A stretch of 64,000 nt of DNA from an uncultured Draconibacterium sp. (GTDB lineage: Bacteria; Bacteroidota; Bacteroidia; Bacteroidales; Prolixibacteraceae): positions 4,467,501 through 4,531,500 of the forward strand of contig NZ_OY782038.1 of the NCBI RefSeq assembly GCF_963677575.1. Reading direction: 5' to 3'. The notes beneath the pieces are model-generated. The model was not told the DNA's origin and made no database searches. It saw only the letters and a program-made list of their open reading frames with translations. Positions 43,774 through 52,671 of the stretch are shown here, one piece after another. Every line of letters starts with the position of its first letter. Within the stretch, counting starts at the first letter, position 1. Both the position numbers and the translations under genes were made by a program.

Positions 43774-45197
43774 GTAAAAAACTAAATATTGACGATTCGA
43801 TCCGAGAAAAGCTTGATGGTTTTTCGGCTGCGCCACCGTCGCATGTTTGGGATAATATTCAGTCGCAACTCGACGTGCAGCAGAAAAAGCACCGCATGGC
43901 TTATATTGGCTGGATTTCGGCAGCAGCAGTTGTTGTGCTGGCCTTTATTGCCGGATGGTATTTTAGCGGAAAAAGCGTGGTTGAAGAACCGGCAATGGCT
44001 CAACAGCAAACTACAGCCGAGAGCAGCCAGGAACCTGCCGTTTCGCCACAAGATAATAGCATTGAAATAGAAGTTGATCAACTGGCCGGAGCGCAAGAAT
44101 TAAATAGTATCGAGACAACTACAAACAATACAATTACAGACGATAAAATGCTTGCAGAGGTTGAACTTCTAGCAGAGCAAAATAAGTCTGAATCCGAGCA
44201 GATTATTGCAACGCGCCCACAGGAAAAGTACCGTTTTTTAGAACGTATTGAATCTATCTTTACAACCAAACATATGGAGGTTAGTCTAGCGGAAAAGAGC
44301 AATGAAATTCAGATTGATAAAAGTTTTGCTGCCGATGAGATGCTGATAGCGGCCAACCTGCGAAGTTTAAACGAACAAAAACAACTGGAGCACGGATGGA
44401 TTATTGGAGCCCAGATTTCTCCCGGATATTCTTCACACTCGGCAAGCCACGACGATTCGTACGCGCGAAATATGACTTACAACAGCGATAACGGCGGAAG
44501 TAATATTGGCGGCGGAATTTCGGTACAATACAAAACCAGCAAACGCCTGCGTGTTGAGAGTGGTATTTATTATGCAAAAGATGGACAAAAAGCCGATAAC
44601 TCCTTTAACCTGTTTGGCTCTAAAGCCGATATGCTTTATGCTGCGGCACCAGGAGCGTCGTACGATGGATCGGAACCTGGCTTTTCAAATGTAGTTCAAA
44701 CCGGAAGCAGCGGAAGTGGAATTGCCATGAACAGCACGGCTGGTGTTATTGAAATGGAATCAGCACCACGAGGTGCCAATATTTCGGCAAATCTTGAAAA
44801 CTCGAACGATGTTTCGACACAAAGGCTCTACTCTGATGGTGAGTTTTCGCAGGTATTCGAGTTTGTGGAAGTGCCATTGTATTTGCGTTACAGTGTGCTT
44901 GATAAAAAAGTGGGAGTTGAATTACTCGGTGGAATTAATGCCGGTTTTGTGATTGGGAATAATGCTTATCTTGATAATGATTACGGAGTGCAAAACATTG
45001 GGAGTACGGCTGATATTTCAACGCTTAATTTTTCGGGAACACTTGGTGTAGGCGTAAATTATATGATTGGCAAACATATTTCGTTTGCATTGGAGCCCCG
45101 CCTGAATTACTACCTCAGCTCAATTAATTCCAACCCCGATGTTGATTATCGTCCATACCGGATTGGTATTTACACCGGAGTTTATTATGAGTTTTAG
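43770..45197 (+). CDS. Membrane-anchored protein with C-terminal outer-membrane-type beta-barrel domain; candidate anti-sigma factor
   Basis: The 475-residue product begins with a cytoplasmic segment of about 43 residues (IREKLDGFSAAPPSHVWDNI), then one membrane helix at about 44-67 (YIGWISAAAVVVLAFIAGWY), a Gln/Glu-rich linker to about residue 205, and a beta-strand-rich C-terminus (WIIGAQISPGYSS; SGTLGVGVNYMIG; YRIGIYTGVYYEF) like PorT/OMP_b-brl families. It overlaps the sigma factor gene by 4 bases. The N-terminus plus context suggest an anti-sigma factor; the barrel-like end suggests contact with the outer membrane. How one chain could serve both membranes is unclear. Similar sigma/barrel gene pairs are, from memory, common in Bacteroidota. 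Confidence 0.8.
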   Translation: MSKKLNIDDSIREKLDGFSAAPPSHVWDNIQSQLDVQQKKHRMAYIGWISAAAVVVLAFIAGWYFSGKSVVEEPAMAQQQTTAESSQEPAVSPQDNSIEIEVDQLAGAQELNSIETTTNNTITDDKMLAEVELLAEQNKSESEQIIATRPQEKYRFLERIESIFTTKHMEVSLAEKSNEIQIDKSFAADEMLIAANLRSLNEQKQLEHGWIIGAQISPGYSSHSASHDDSYARNMTYNSDNGGSNIGGGISVQYKTSKRLRVESGIYYAKDGQKADNSFNLFGSKADMLYAAAPGASYDGSEPGFSNVVQTGSSGSGIAMNSTAGVIEMESAPRGANISANLENSNDVSTQRLYSDGEFSQVFEFVEVPLYLRYSVLDKKVGVELLGGINAGFVIGNNAYLDNDYGVQNIGSTADISTLNFSGTLGVGVNYMIGKHISFALEPRLNYYLSSINSNPDVDYRPYRIGIYTGVYYEF

Positions 45198-45514
45198 TTT
45201 GCCCTATAATCTCAATTATTGTGGGCATTTGTCTGTTATAATCTAAAGCTCAATATTTTCACCAGAAGATAAAACGCAACTATTTTTTAGACGGTAGTGA
45301 ATGGCTGACAATATGATGATTGTCAGTTGCTAATTTCAACGAAATGTGAAATTTTGCTTAGTTAACAGTTAATTAAGACAGTTGCTGAATGACAAGAAAA
45401 TTTCTTTTATACTTTTGCCAACTAATCAACGCAACCTGAACGATTCATCAAATAACCCAATGGTGTTCGTTACACAAGAATATTATTAATATACGGAGTT
45501 TTTAAATTTTTCGA
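45198..45514 (+). other. Upstream region of pta
   Basis: No gene is seen in these 317 bases. A TACTTTTG box at 45410-45417 is the best promoter candidate, leaving a leader of about 95 bases. Confidence 0.55.
45382..45417 (+). promoter_or_regulatory. Possible promoter of pta-ackA
   Basis: TACTTTTG at 45410-45417 matches the -7 consensus; TTG at 45382-45384 lies 25 bases upstream, longer than the usual 19-21. Confidence 0.35.
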
Positions 45515-47608
45515 ATGAAAACTGGAATTTATATCACAAACACCGAAAGCAACACAGGAAGATCGCTTGTAACGCTGGGTGTTTTAAAAGTATTACTTTC
45601 AAAAGTAACTAAGGTCGGTTATTTCCGGCCAATCATTAACGATTATCCAAAGGGAGTTCACGATAATCATATTGAAACCATGATATCGTATTTTAACCTG
45701 GATATGGAATACAAAGAAGCTTACGGCTTTACCATGTCGCAAGTAGTTAAGTACAAAAACATGGGGCAGGAAGCGCGCCTTATCGATCAGATTATCGACC
45801 GCTACAAACAGCTAAAAGAGAAGTTTGATGTAGTTGTGGTTGAAGGCTCGGATTTCGACAATAAAGGAGTAACTTTTGAACTCGATCTGAATATTGAGTT
45901 TGCTAAAAACCTTTCGATTCCTACCATTTTGGTTAGCTCGGCAAAAGATAAAAACATGGGTAGTGCCATTGCCAATCTCGACCTGGCTATAAAATCATTT
46001 GCTGAAAGAGATGTGGTTGTGCAGTCCGTTGTAATGAACCGTGTTGAAGTCGGAAATTGCGACCTCATGCGCGAAGAGCTAAGCAAAGTTGTACCTGCCG
46101 AGACTTCGATTGAGATCATTCCTGAAATTAAAAAATTAGGCAGTCCGACAATTAAAGAAATTAATGAAGAACTGGGCGGAACAGTTCTTTTGGGCGAAAA
46201 CTTGTTGTGCAAACAGGCCGACCGCTATGATGTTGGAGCTATGCAGCTACGCAACTACCTCGACAGGGTAGAGGAGAACAGCCTGATCATTACTCCGGGC
46301 GATCGCTCTGATATTATTTTGGCAGCTCTTCAGGCCAATGCCTCTGCAAATTACCCGAGCATTGCTGGTATTGTTGTTACTGGTGGTATTGCTCCTGAGC
46401 CGCAAATTGTTCGATTGATTGAAGGTTTGCCAAATATTGTTCCTATTATTTTGGTTGACGATGTAACTTTCGTTGCAGCCAAAAAAATCTCGGATGTAAA
46501 ACCAAAAATGCACCCGGGACTACCACGTAAAATCGATTTGAGTATTTCAACTTTCGAAAAGTATGTGGACACTGACTTCCTGATCGACAAATTCAGAAGT
46601 TTCAAAACCGATGTTGTTACTCCACATATGTTCCAGTATAACCTGGTCGCAAAAGCCAAATCGAAGAAACAACATATTGTTTTACCCGAAGGTACTGACC
46701 CTCGAATTTTACAGGCAGCTTCAAGTTTGGTTGATCAGGGTGTAGTTGAAATTACACTTCTGGGAAAACGCGATGAGATAGTTACCAAAGCTGCCGAAAT
46801 CGGTGTGAAAATCAATGGTAATATTAAAATCATCGATCCGGTAGAATCGGAGTATTACGAAGACTACTGGAAAACTTACCATGAGCTGCGTAAACACAAA
46901 AATATTCCTGAAGATATGGCACGCGATGCCATGGCAGACGTTTCGTACTTCGGAACAATGATGGTTTACAAAGGACATGCCGATGGTATGGTTTCAGGTG
47001 CTGCACATACAACAGCCCACACCATTATTCCTGCACTGCAGTTTGTAAAAACCAAACCAGGTGTTAAAACCGTTTCGTCTGTTTTCTTTATGTGTCTTGA
47101 TGACCACGTTTCGGTAATGGGTGACTGCGCTGTAAACGTTAGTCCAACTGCGGATCAACTGGCTGAGATCGCTGTTACTTCGGCTGATTCAGCTATCGCT
47201 TTCGGTATCGATCCTAAAGTGGCACTGTTGTCGTATTCGTCAGGTACATCAGGAACAGGTGTTGAGGTTGATAAAGTACGTGCTGCAACTGAGAAAGCTA
47301 TTACTTCACGTCCCGACCTGAAAATTGAAGGACCTATCCAGTACGATGCTGCAGTAGATCCGAGTGTAGGGAAAAGTAAAATGCCCGATTCGCAAGTGGC
47401 GGGGCAGGCCAACGTGCTTATTTTCCCTGATTTGAACACCGGAAACAATACATACAAAGCCATTCAGCGCGAAACCGGAGCGTTGGCAATTGGCCCAATG
47501 TTGCAGGGCTTAAACAAACCGGTTAACGACCTTAGCCGAGGTTGTACTGTCGACGATATTTTTAATACCGTTGTAATTACAGCCATTCAGGCTCAGGAAG
47601 GTTTTTAA
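45515..47608 (+). CDS. pta: Phosphate acetyltransferase (long form)
   Basis: The 697-residue enzyme converts acetyl-CoA and phosphate to acetyl phosphate and CoA. It is the long form: residues 1 to about 205 are a P-loop/BioD-like domain (MKTGIYITNTESNTGRS), residues about 220-330 a DRTGG domain, and residues about 370-690 the catalytic PTA domain (HIVLPEGTDPRIL, DGMVSGAAHTTAHTI, LSYSSGTSGTGVEVDKV, AIGPMLQGLNKPVNDLSRG). The N-terminal parts are regulatory in the enterobacterial enzyme. ackA follows after 88 bases, giving the acetate-forming, ATP-yielding pathway. Confidence 0.96.
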   Translation: MKTGIYITNTESNTGRSLVTLGVLKVLLSKVTKVGYFRPIINDYPKGVHDNHIETMISYFNLDMEYKEAYGFTMSQVVKYKNMGQEARLIDQIIDRYKQLKEKFDVVVVEGSDFDNKGVTFELDLNIEFAKNLSIPTILVSSAKDKNMGSAIANLDLAIKSFAERDVVVQSVVMNRVEVGNCDLMREELSKVVPAETSIEIIPEIKKLGSPTIKEINEELGGTVLLGENLLCKQADRYDVGAMQLRNYLDRVEENSLIITPGDRSDIILAALQANASANYPSIAGIVVTGGIAPEPQIVRLIEGLPNIVPIILVDDVTFVAAKKISDVKPKMHPGLPRKIDLSISTFEKYVDTDFLIDKFRSFKTDVVTPHMFQYNLVAKAKSKKQHIVLPEGTDPRILQAASSLVDQGVVEITLLGKRDEIVTKAAEIGVKINGNIKIIDPVESEYYEDYWKTYHELRKHKNIPEDMARDAMADVSYFGTMMVYKGHADGMVSGAAHTTAHTIIPALQFVKTKPGVKTVSSVFFMCLDDHVSVMGDCAVNVSPTADQLAEIAVTSADSAIAFGIDPKVALLSYSSGTSGTGVEVDKVRAATEKAITSRPDLKIEGPIQYDAAVDPSVGKSKMPDSQVAGQANVLIFPDLNTGNNTYKAIQRETGALAIGPMLQGLNKPVNDLSRGCTVDDIFNTVVITAIQAQEGF

Positions 47609-47696
47609 AAGTAAATTCATACTTTTTACGATAACAGGTTAATTGTCGCGAGAATGGTTGGCCTGTTACCAAAAATTTTAAACGATATATTTTAAA

Positions 47697-48893
47697 ATGA
47701 ATATTTTAGTAATTAATGCAGGTAGCTCGTCAATTAAGTATCAGTTGATTGATATGAACACCGAGTTGCCTTTATCGAGTGGTATTGTAGAACGGATCGG
47801 TCTGGAGATAGGATTGATCAAACACAAAACATTCACCAATGGTTTGGAAGAAAAGACCGTTGAAGAATTCCCAATTCCTGATCATGGTGTTGGTTTAAAA
47901 CGTGTGGCAGAATTGCTTACTGATGAGAAAGTTGGAGTTATCAGCGATCCATCAGAAATTCAGGCTGTTGGTCACCGTTTGGTACATGGTGCCGAAACTT
48001 TTACCGAAACTGTAGAGATTACCGATGAGGTAAAAGCAAAAGTGAAAGAATTATTTCCGTTGGCACCATTGCACAACCCGGCTAACCTGATCGGTGTTGA
48101 GGTGGCAGAGAAAGTATTCCCGAATGCCAAACAAGTTGGTGTATTCGATACCGCTTTTCACCAAAGTATTCCTGAAAAAGCATTCCGCTACGCGCTTCCT
48201 GAAAAATTCTACACCGAGATGAGAATCCGAAAATATGGTTTTCACGGAACATCACATAAATACATCACTGAAAAGGCAGTAGAATACCTTGGAAATCCTA
48301 ATGCAAAAATTATCACTCTTCACCTCGGAAACGGCGCATCAATGGCTGCTGTAAACGCGGGTGAATGTGTTGACACTACCATGGGAATGGGACCATTGTC
48401 TGGTTTGATTATGGGAACACGATCGGGTGATATTGATCCGGCAATTATCTTTTATCTGTCAAATCAAAAGGGATATTCAGTTGAAGAGATCTCAGATTTG
48501 TTGAATAAAGAAAGCGGAATGAAAGGCCTGACAGGTCTTACTGATATGCGTGATATTGAAAAAGCCTACAGAGAAGGAGATAAAGACTCGAAACTGGCGC
48601 TTGAAATGTATGCCTATCGTGCAAAACAGTATGTTGGTAGTTATGCTGCAGCCATGAATGGTGTTGATGCGCTTGTTTTTACAGCAGGTATTGGGGAGAA
48701 TGATACTCATATTCGCCAAATGGTTTGCGAAAATATGGATTACCTTGGCATTACCTGGGACGCAGAAAAAGATAAGAACCGCAAAGATGGCGTTCACGAA
48801 ATTAACGTGGATGGCGCAAAAGTTAAAGTTCTTATTATTCCAACCAACGAAGAATTGGAAATTGCAAAACAATCGTTAGCTCTTGTAAAATAG
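47697..48893 (+). CDS. ackA: Acetate kinase
   Basis: The 398-residue ASKHA-fold enzyme interconverts acetyl phosphate plus ADP with acetate plus ATP. Signatures are VINAGSSSIKYQL at the N-terminus, GHRLVHGAE, FDTAFHQS, RKYGFHGTSHKY and DALVFTAGIGEN. Length is normal. It follows pta on the same strand with 88 bases between, most likely in one operon that ends in a clear terminator. Confidence 0.97.
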   Translation: MNILVINAGSSSIKYQLIDMNTELPLSSGIVERIGLEIGLIKHKTFTNGLEEKTVEEFPIPDHGVGLKRVAELLTDEKVGVISDPSEIQAVGHRLVHGAETFTETVEITDEVKAKVKELFPLAPLHNPANLIGVEVAEKVFPNAKQVGVFDTAFHQSIPEKAFRYALPEKFYTEMRIRKYGFHGTSHKYITEKAVEYLGNPNAKIITLHLGNGASMAAVNAGECVDTTMGMGPLSGLIMGTRSGDIDPAIIFYLSNQKGYSVEEISDLLNKESGMKGLTGLTDMRDIEKAYREGDKDSKLALEMYAYRAKQYVGSYAAAMNGVDALVFTAGIGENDTHIRQMVCENMDYLGITWDAEKDKNRKDGVHEINVDGAKVKVLIIPTNEELEIAKQSLALVK

Positions 48894-48912
48894 AGTTACA
48901 GAAGATATCTTT

Positions 48913-48948
48913 AAAAAGGCGTATCCGTTTTCGGACACGCCTTTTTTT
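48913..48948. terminator. Terminator after ackA, probably bidirectional
   Basis: Ten pairs (48913-48922 with about 48937-48946), a single mismatch and four more pairs close a TTTT loop. A-run on the left and T-run on the right allow it to work for ackA and for the convergent hybrid kinase gene. Confidence 0.8.
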
Positions 48949-48967
48949 ATGCTTGTTTTTGCGTTTT

Positions 48968-51900
48968 TTAATTCTTGAAAACTTGTTCAATCGATTCGAA
49001 GAGTTTTGCTTTTACAATTGGTTTTGGAATAAAATCGTTGCAGCCGGCTTCTTTTGCCCGCCTGATATCTTCGGGCTGTGCAAAAGCCGACTGGGCAATT
49101 ATACTTACCGATGTGTTGAACTCGCGTATCATTTTTGCTGCTGTGTAGCCATCAAGAACCGGCATTTTAACATCCATCAAAATAAGGTTAATGTCAGGTA
49201 TGTTTCGGGCTGTTTCAACCGCTTCCTGCCCGTTCTTGGCAACCAGTATCTCTGAAGCAATATCACGAATCAAAAGTTTTAGCAATTCAACCGATATGGG
49301 ATCGTCTTCTGCAATCAGTATTTTTAATTTGTTCTCCACTAAATCTCCGGACATTGACGGCATATCGGCAGCCGTGCTTTGGGTCGAATTTATTTTTGCC
49401 CGCAGTGGCAGGGAAACATAAACGGTAGTTCCTTTGCCAACCTCCGATTCAAGGCTGATTGTTCCGTTTAACATTTCAGTATACGATTTTGTAATGGAAA
49501 GCCCCAGCCCCGATCCTTCAAAAACCCGCGAATCGGCAATGTCGGCTTGTATAAAGCGCTCGAAAACTGCTTGTTGTCTTTCCTGCGGTATTCCTACACC
49601 GCTATCTTGTACATAAAAGGTTATATGGCTATGGGTAGTGGTGTAACCGAATTCAATAGTTCCTGATACAGTGAATTTGTAAGCATTTCTGATCAGGTTT
49701 GTAAGAATTGAATTGAGTTTGTCTGGGTCGGAGTGTAACAAGACGAGAGGATTGCCATTGTTTTCGTTTACTTTAAAAGTAATGCCTTTTTGTATCATCG
49801 ACTGTTGAAAGAAAATGTACATCTCGTGTACAAGCTCTGAGAGGTTAATATCCTGCATGTTTGCAATTACCATTCCCGACTCAATTTTAGAAATATCGAT
49901 AATGTCGTTAATGGTATTAAGCATTCTTTCTCCACTGGTTTGAATTACCTCGATAAACTCTGTCCGCTGTTCGTGTGATAATTCAGTATCTCGCAGCAAC
50001 TCGGTAAATCCCAGAATACCGTTCATCGGTGTTCGGATTTCGTGACTCATGTTGGCCAGGAAAGAGGATTTTAATTTATCGCTTTGTTCCGCTTTTTCTT
50101 TGGCTCGTACCAGTTCTTTTTCAATTTTCTTTTGTTCGGTAATATCTCTGAATTCGGTAACACGAACCATTTTGTTGTTGTACGGAATCATTTTTCCCTC
50201 AATGCGAAGTGGATAAGTTTGTCCATTTTTCCGCATTCCAATGGTTTCATAAGGTTTTAAATATTCTTCCTGAATATGTTTCTGAATCAGGTCGCGGTGG
50301 TCTTCTGCAATTAGAAGCAATCCGTTCATGCTTATTAGTTCTTCGTGCGAATAACCGGTTATTAGCGATAATCCGTGGTTGCAATCCAAAATTTGTCCAT
50401 TGTCGTGTATGCCAATTCCTCCAAACGAAGCATTGTGCAATGCTTTAAAACGTGCTTCGTTGTGCTCTGCTTCCTCTTTCGCGCTCTGCAGGTCTTTTAG
50501 GGTTTGCTTTTTTTCGGTAATGTCTTCACGAACAGCTACAAACTGGGTAATTTCTCCCTGTTTATTAAAAATTGGAGAAATAATGGCCTGCTCCCAATAC
50601 AGATCTCCGTTCTTTTTCTTGTTGCGAATTTCTCCATGCCAGGTTTTACCCGATTTGACGGTCTGCCACAGGTCTTTGTAGAAATCGTTTGAATGATTTC
50701 CCGAATTTAGAAAACGTGGATTTTTACCAACTACTTCAGCGTTCTTATATCCGGTTAATTTTTCGAAAAAAGGATTAACGTATTCAATACGCCCATGTAT
50801 GTCGGTTATAAAAATACTGACCGGACTCGCTTCGATGGCCTTTGAAAACATTTCATTGGCTATCTCGAGCGTTTTTCGTTTGGAGATGTCAGTAATAAAA
50901 CCTTCAAGATGAAAGTCGCTGTTTTCGGTAAATGCTTTTCCGCGTTCCCAAACCCATTTTATTTGGTTTTGTTTGGTGTAAATCCGGTATTCCACCTCAA
51001 ACGATTCGTTGTTATCAATAGCCTTCTGGATTGTTTTTTGAATGCGCTCTTTATCGTTAGGATGGATGATTTCGCTGTAAGTTAAGCTTCTTTCTTCCGT
51101 TAATTCTTCGGGGCTGTGGCCAAAGAGTTGGTAACTTCCCTGGCTAACAAAATTCATGGTCCAGTTTTCATCATTTTGGCAGTTGTAGGCAACGCCGGGA
51201 AGGTTATCGAGTATGCGATTCAATTTTTTTTGGCCTTGAGTAATTTGTTCCTGCAACAGATAACGTTCTGAAATATCGTGCACAGCGGCAATTCGCACTT
51301 TTTTGCCTTTGTAAGTAATATTGCGGGCTACAATTTCTCCATAAGCAGTAGTTCCATTCTTTTTCTGCGACTTTATAACAAGGGGGAGCGAGTCATCCAT
51401 TGTTGCGTTTTGAATGATTTCAGGAGTTTTTCCTTCAACAACAAAATCAGTATAAAGATTTTTGCCAATAAAATCTTCTCTTTGGTAGCCTGTCATTCGC
51501 AGCAAAGTGTTATTCACTTCCAGCACTTTTCCCTGGTCGTGGATAAGGATTCCTTCTAACGATGCTTCAGATAGAAAGCGGAAATGCTCTTCACTTTCTC
51601 TTACCTGTTTAAGCGATTTTTTTAACTCTGAGTTATCGTGAAGGATCACCATTAATGCAGGCTTATCGTCAAAAATGGTATGGGTACTTGTAACTTCAAC
51701 CGAGAAGGTTTTGCCCGATTTTGTTGCAGCTTTCGAATCGTAATGTCTTTGAGATGATTTTCCTGCTATAAAATCGGTATACAAACCAATTACAAGTTCC
51801 CTTTCCTCGGGGGCAACAAGAGCAATAAATCGATTTTCAAGTAGTTCTTTTTCAGAATAGCCAGTTAACCTGCAAAGCGACTGATTAACAAATTTGATAA

Positions 51901-52495
51901 TTTCGTCTTGGATAATGAGGACGCCATCGTTTAGTGAGTTAACCAGGTTTTTATAACGGAGTTCGCTGGTTTTTAATTCGTCGTGTTGTCTAAATTTCGA
52001 TAAGGCAAAGGCAATGTTGTTCGACAGGTCGATAAGGCAAAGATTTTCTTTGGGGTGTTGGGCATCACTGGCAGGAACAGCTACATTTATTGCGCCAAGA
52101 GTTTGCCCTTTTTCTTCAATTTTAATGAGGAAAGGAGTCCAGCTTTTTGTGTCAAGGTTTTTTCGAAACTCTGCCGGTAGCTTGTTTATTATGGTTTCGC
52201 TTGATGCCGAAATATTTTTTAAAAGTAGATCGGAGAAGTCATCCGGTCTAAGTTTCGATTTTATCTGCTCGATACTGTTGGTATGGCCAGAACCGGTAAA
52301 ATACTTTATATCGTGTTGTTCGTCAAAAAGAGTTATCCAGGCAAAATAGTAACCACGTGTATCGATTAATGTTTCACAAATTTTGTCTAATATAGTTTCT
52401 ATATTTTCTTCTGTTAGTATTATTCGCTGAATCTTCCGAGTTGTATCTAGAATTTTATGGAGGTGGGCGATCTTTTGGTCAGCCTTATTTTTCAT
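48968..52495 (-). CDS. Hybrid sensor histidine kinase with GAF-like and five PAS domains
   Basis: The 1175-residue protein has no membrane segment or signal peptide, so it is a cytoplasmic sensor. In order: a GAF-like domain (about 15-175), five PAS domains starting near residues 185, 310, 430, 560 and 700 (recurring LTGYSEKELLE, MTGYQREDF, LFGHSPEEL, LTGYKNAEV and ITGYSHEEL), HisKA with SHEIRTPMNGILG, the ATPase (NLIRNAYKFT, DSGVGIP, GSGLGLSI), and a C-terminal receiver with phospho-acceptor Asp in LILMDVKMPVLDG. No transfer protein or output regulator is adjacent. Its ligands cannot be read from sequence; several PAS domains imply multiple inputs. Confidence 0.94.
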   Translation of the reverse strand: MKNKADQKIAHLHKILDTTRKIQRIILTEENIETILDKICETLIDTRGYYFAWITLFDEQHDIKYFTGSGHTNSIEQIKSKLRPDDFSDLLLKNISASSETIINKLPAEFRKNLDTKSWTPFLIKIEEKGQTLGAINVAVPASDAQHPKENLCLIDLSNNIAFALSKFRQHDELKTSELRYKNLVNSLNDGVLIIQDEIIKFVNQSLCRLTGYSEKELLENRFIALVAPEERELVIGLYTDFIAGKSSQRHYDSKAATKSGKTFSVEVTSTHTIFDDKPALMVILHDNSELKKSLKQVRESEEHFRFLSEASLEGILIHDQGKVLEVNNTLLRMTGYQREDFIGKNLYTDFVVEGKTPEIIQNATMDDSLPLVIKSQKKNGTTAYGEIVARNITYKGKKVRIAAVHDISERYLLQEQITQGQKKLNRILDNLPGVAYNCQNDENWTMNFVSQGSYQLFGHSPEELTEERSLTYSEIIHPNDKERIQKTIQKAIDNNESFEVEYRIYTKQNQIKWVWERGKAFTENSDFHLEGFITDISKRKTLEIANEMFSKAIEASPVSIFITDIHGRIEYVNPFFEKLTGYKNAEVVGKNPRFLNSGNHSNDFYKDLWQTVKSGKTWHGEIRNKKKNGDLYWEQAIISPIFNKQGEITQFVAVREDITEKKQTLKDLQSAKEEAEHNEARFKALHNASFGGIGIHDNGQILDCNHGLSLITGYSHEELISMNGLLLIAEDHRDLIQKHIQEEYLKPYETIGMRKNGQTYPLRIEGKMIPYNNKMVRVTEFRDITEQKKIEKELVRAKEKAEQSDKLKSSFLANMSHEIRTPMNGILGFTELLRDTELSHEQRTEFIEVIQTSGERMLNTINDIIDISKIESGMVIANMQDINLSELVHEMYIFFQQSMIQKGITFKVNENNGNPLVLLHSDPDKLNSILTNLIRNAYKFTVSGTIEFGYTTTHSHITFYVQDSGVGIPQERQQAVFERFIQADIADSRVFEGSGLGLSITKSYTEMLNGTISLESEVGKGTTVYVSLPLRAKINSTQSTAADMPSMSGDLVENKLKILIAEDDPISVELLKLLIRDIASEILVAKNGQEAVETARNIPDINLILMDVKMPVLDGYTAAKMIREFNTSVSIIAQSAFAQPEDIRRAKEAGCNDFIPKPIVKAKLFESIEQVFKN

Positions 52496-52616
52496 TAATT
52501 AATTCCCTAATTTTGTTTACTTAAACTGTCATATCCAAATTACATATAGTGGACAAGATAATTAAAAACGAGGAAATTATCATATATGCTGTGTAACTGA
52601 AGGTGGCTGTAAATAT

Positions 52617-52648
52617 AAAAAAGGTGCCTCAATAATGAAGCACCTTTT
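52617..52648 (-). terminator. Terminator of the transketolase gene
   Basis: A perfect nine-pair stem (52619-52627 with 52640-52648) lies about 25 bases after the tkt stop, followed on the - strand by T residues. Confidence 0.8.
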
Positions 52649-52671
52649 AAAGTATGATTATTGCTTTGTTC

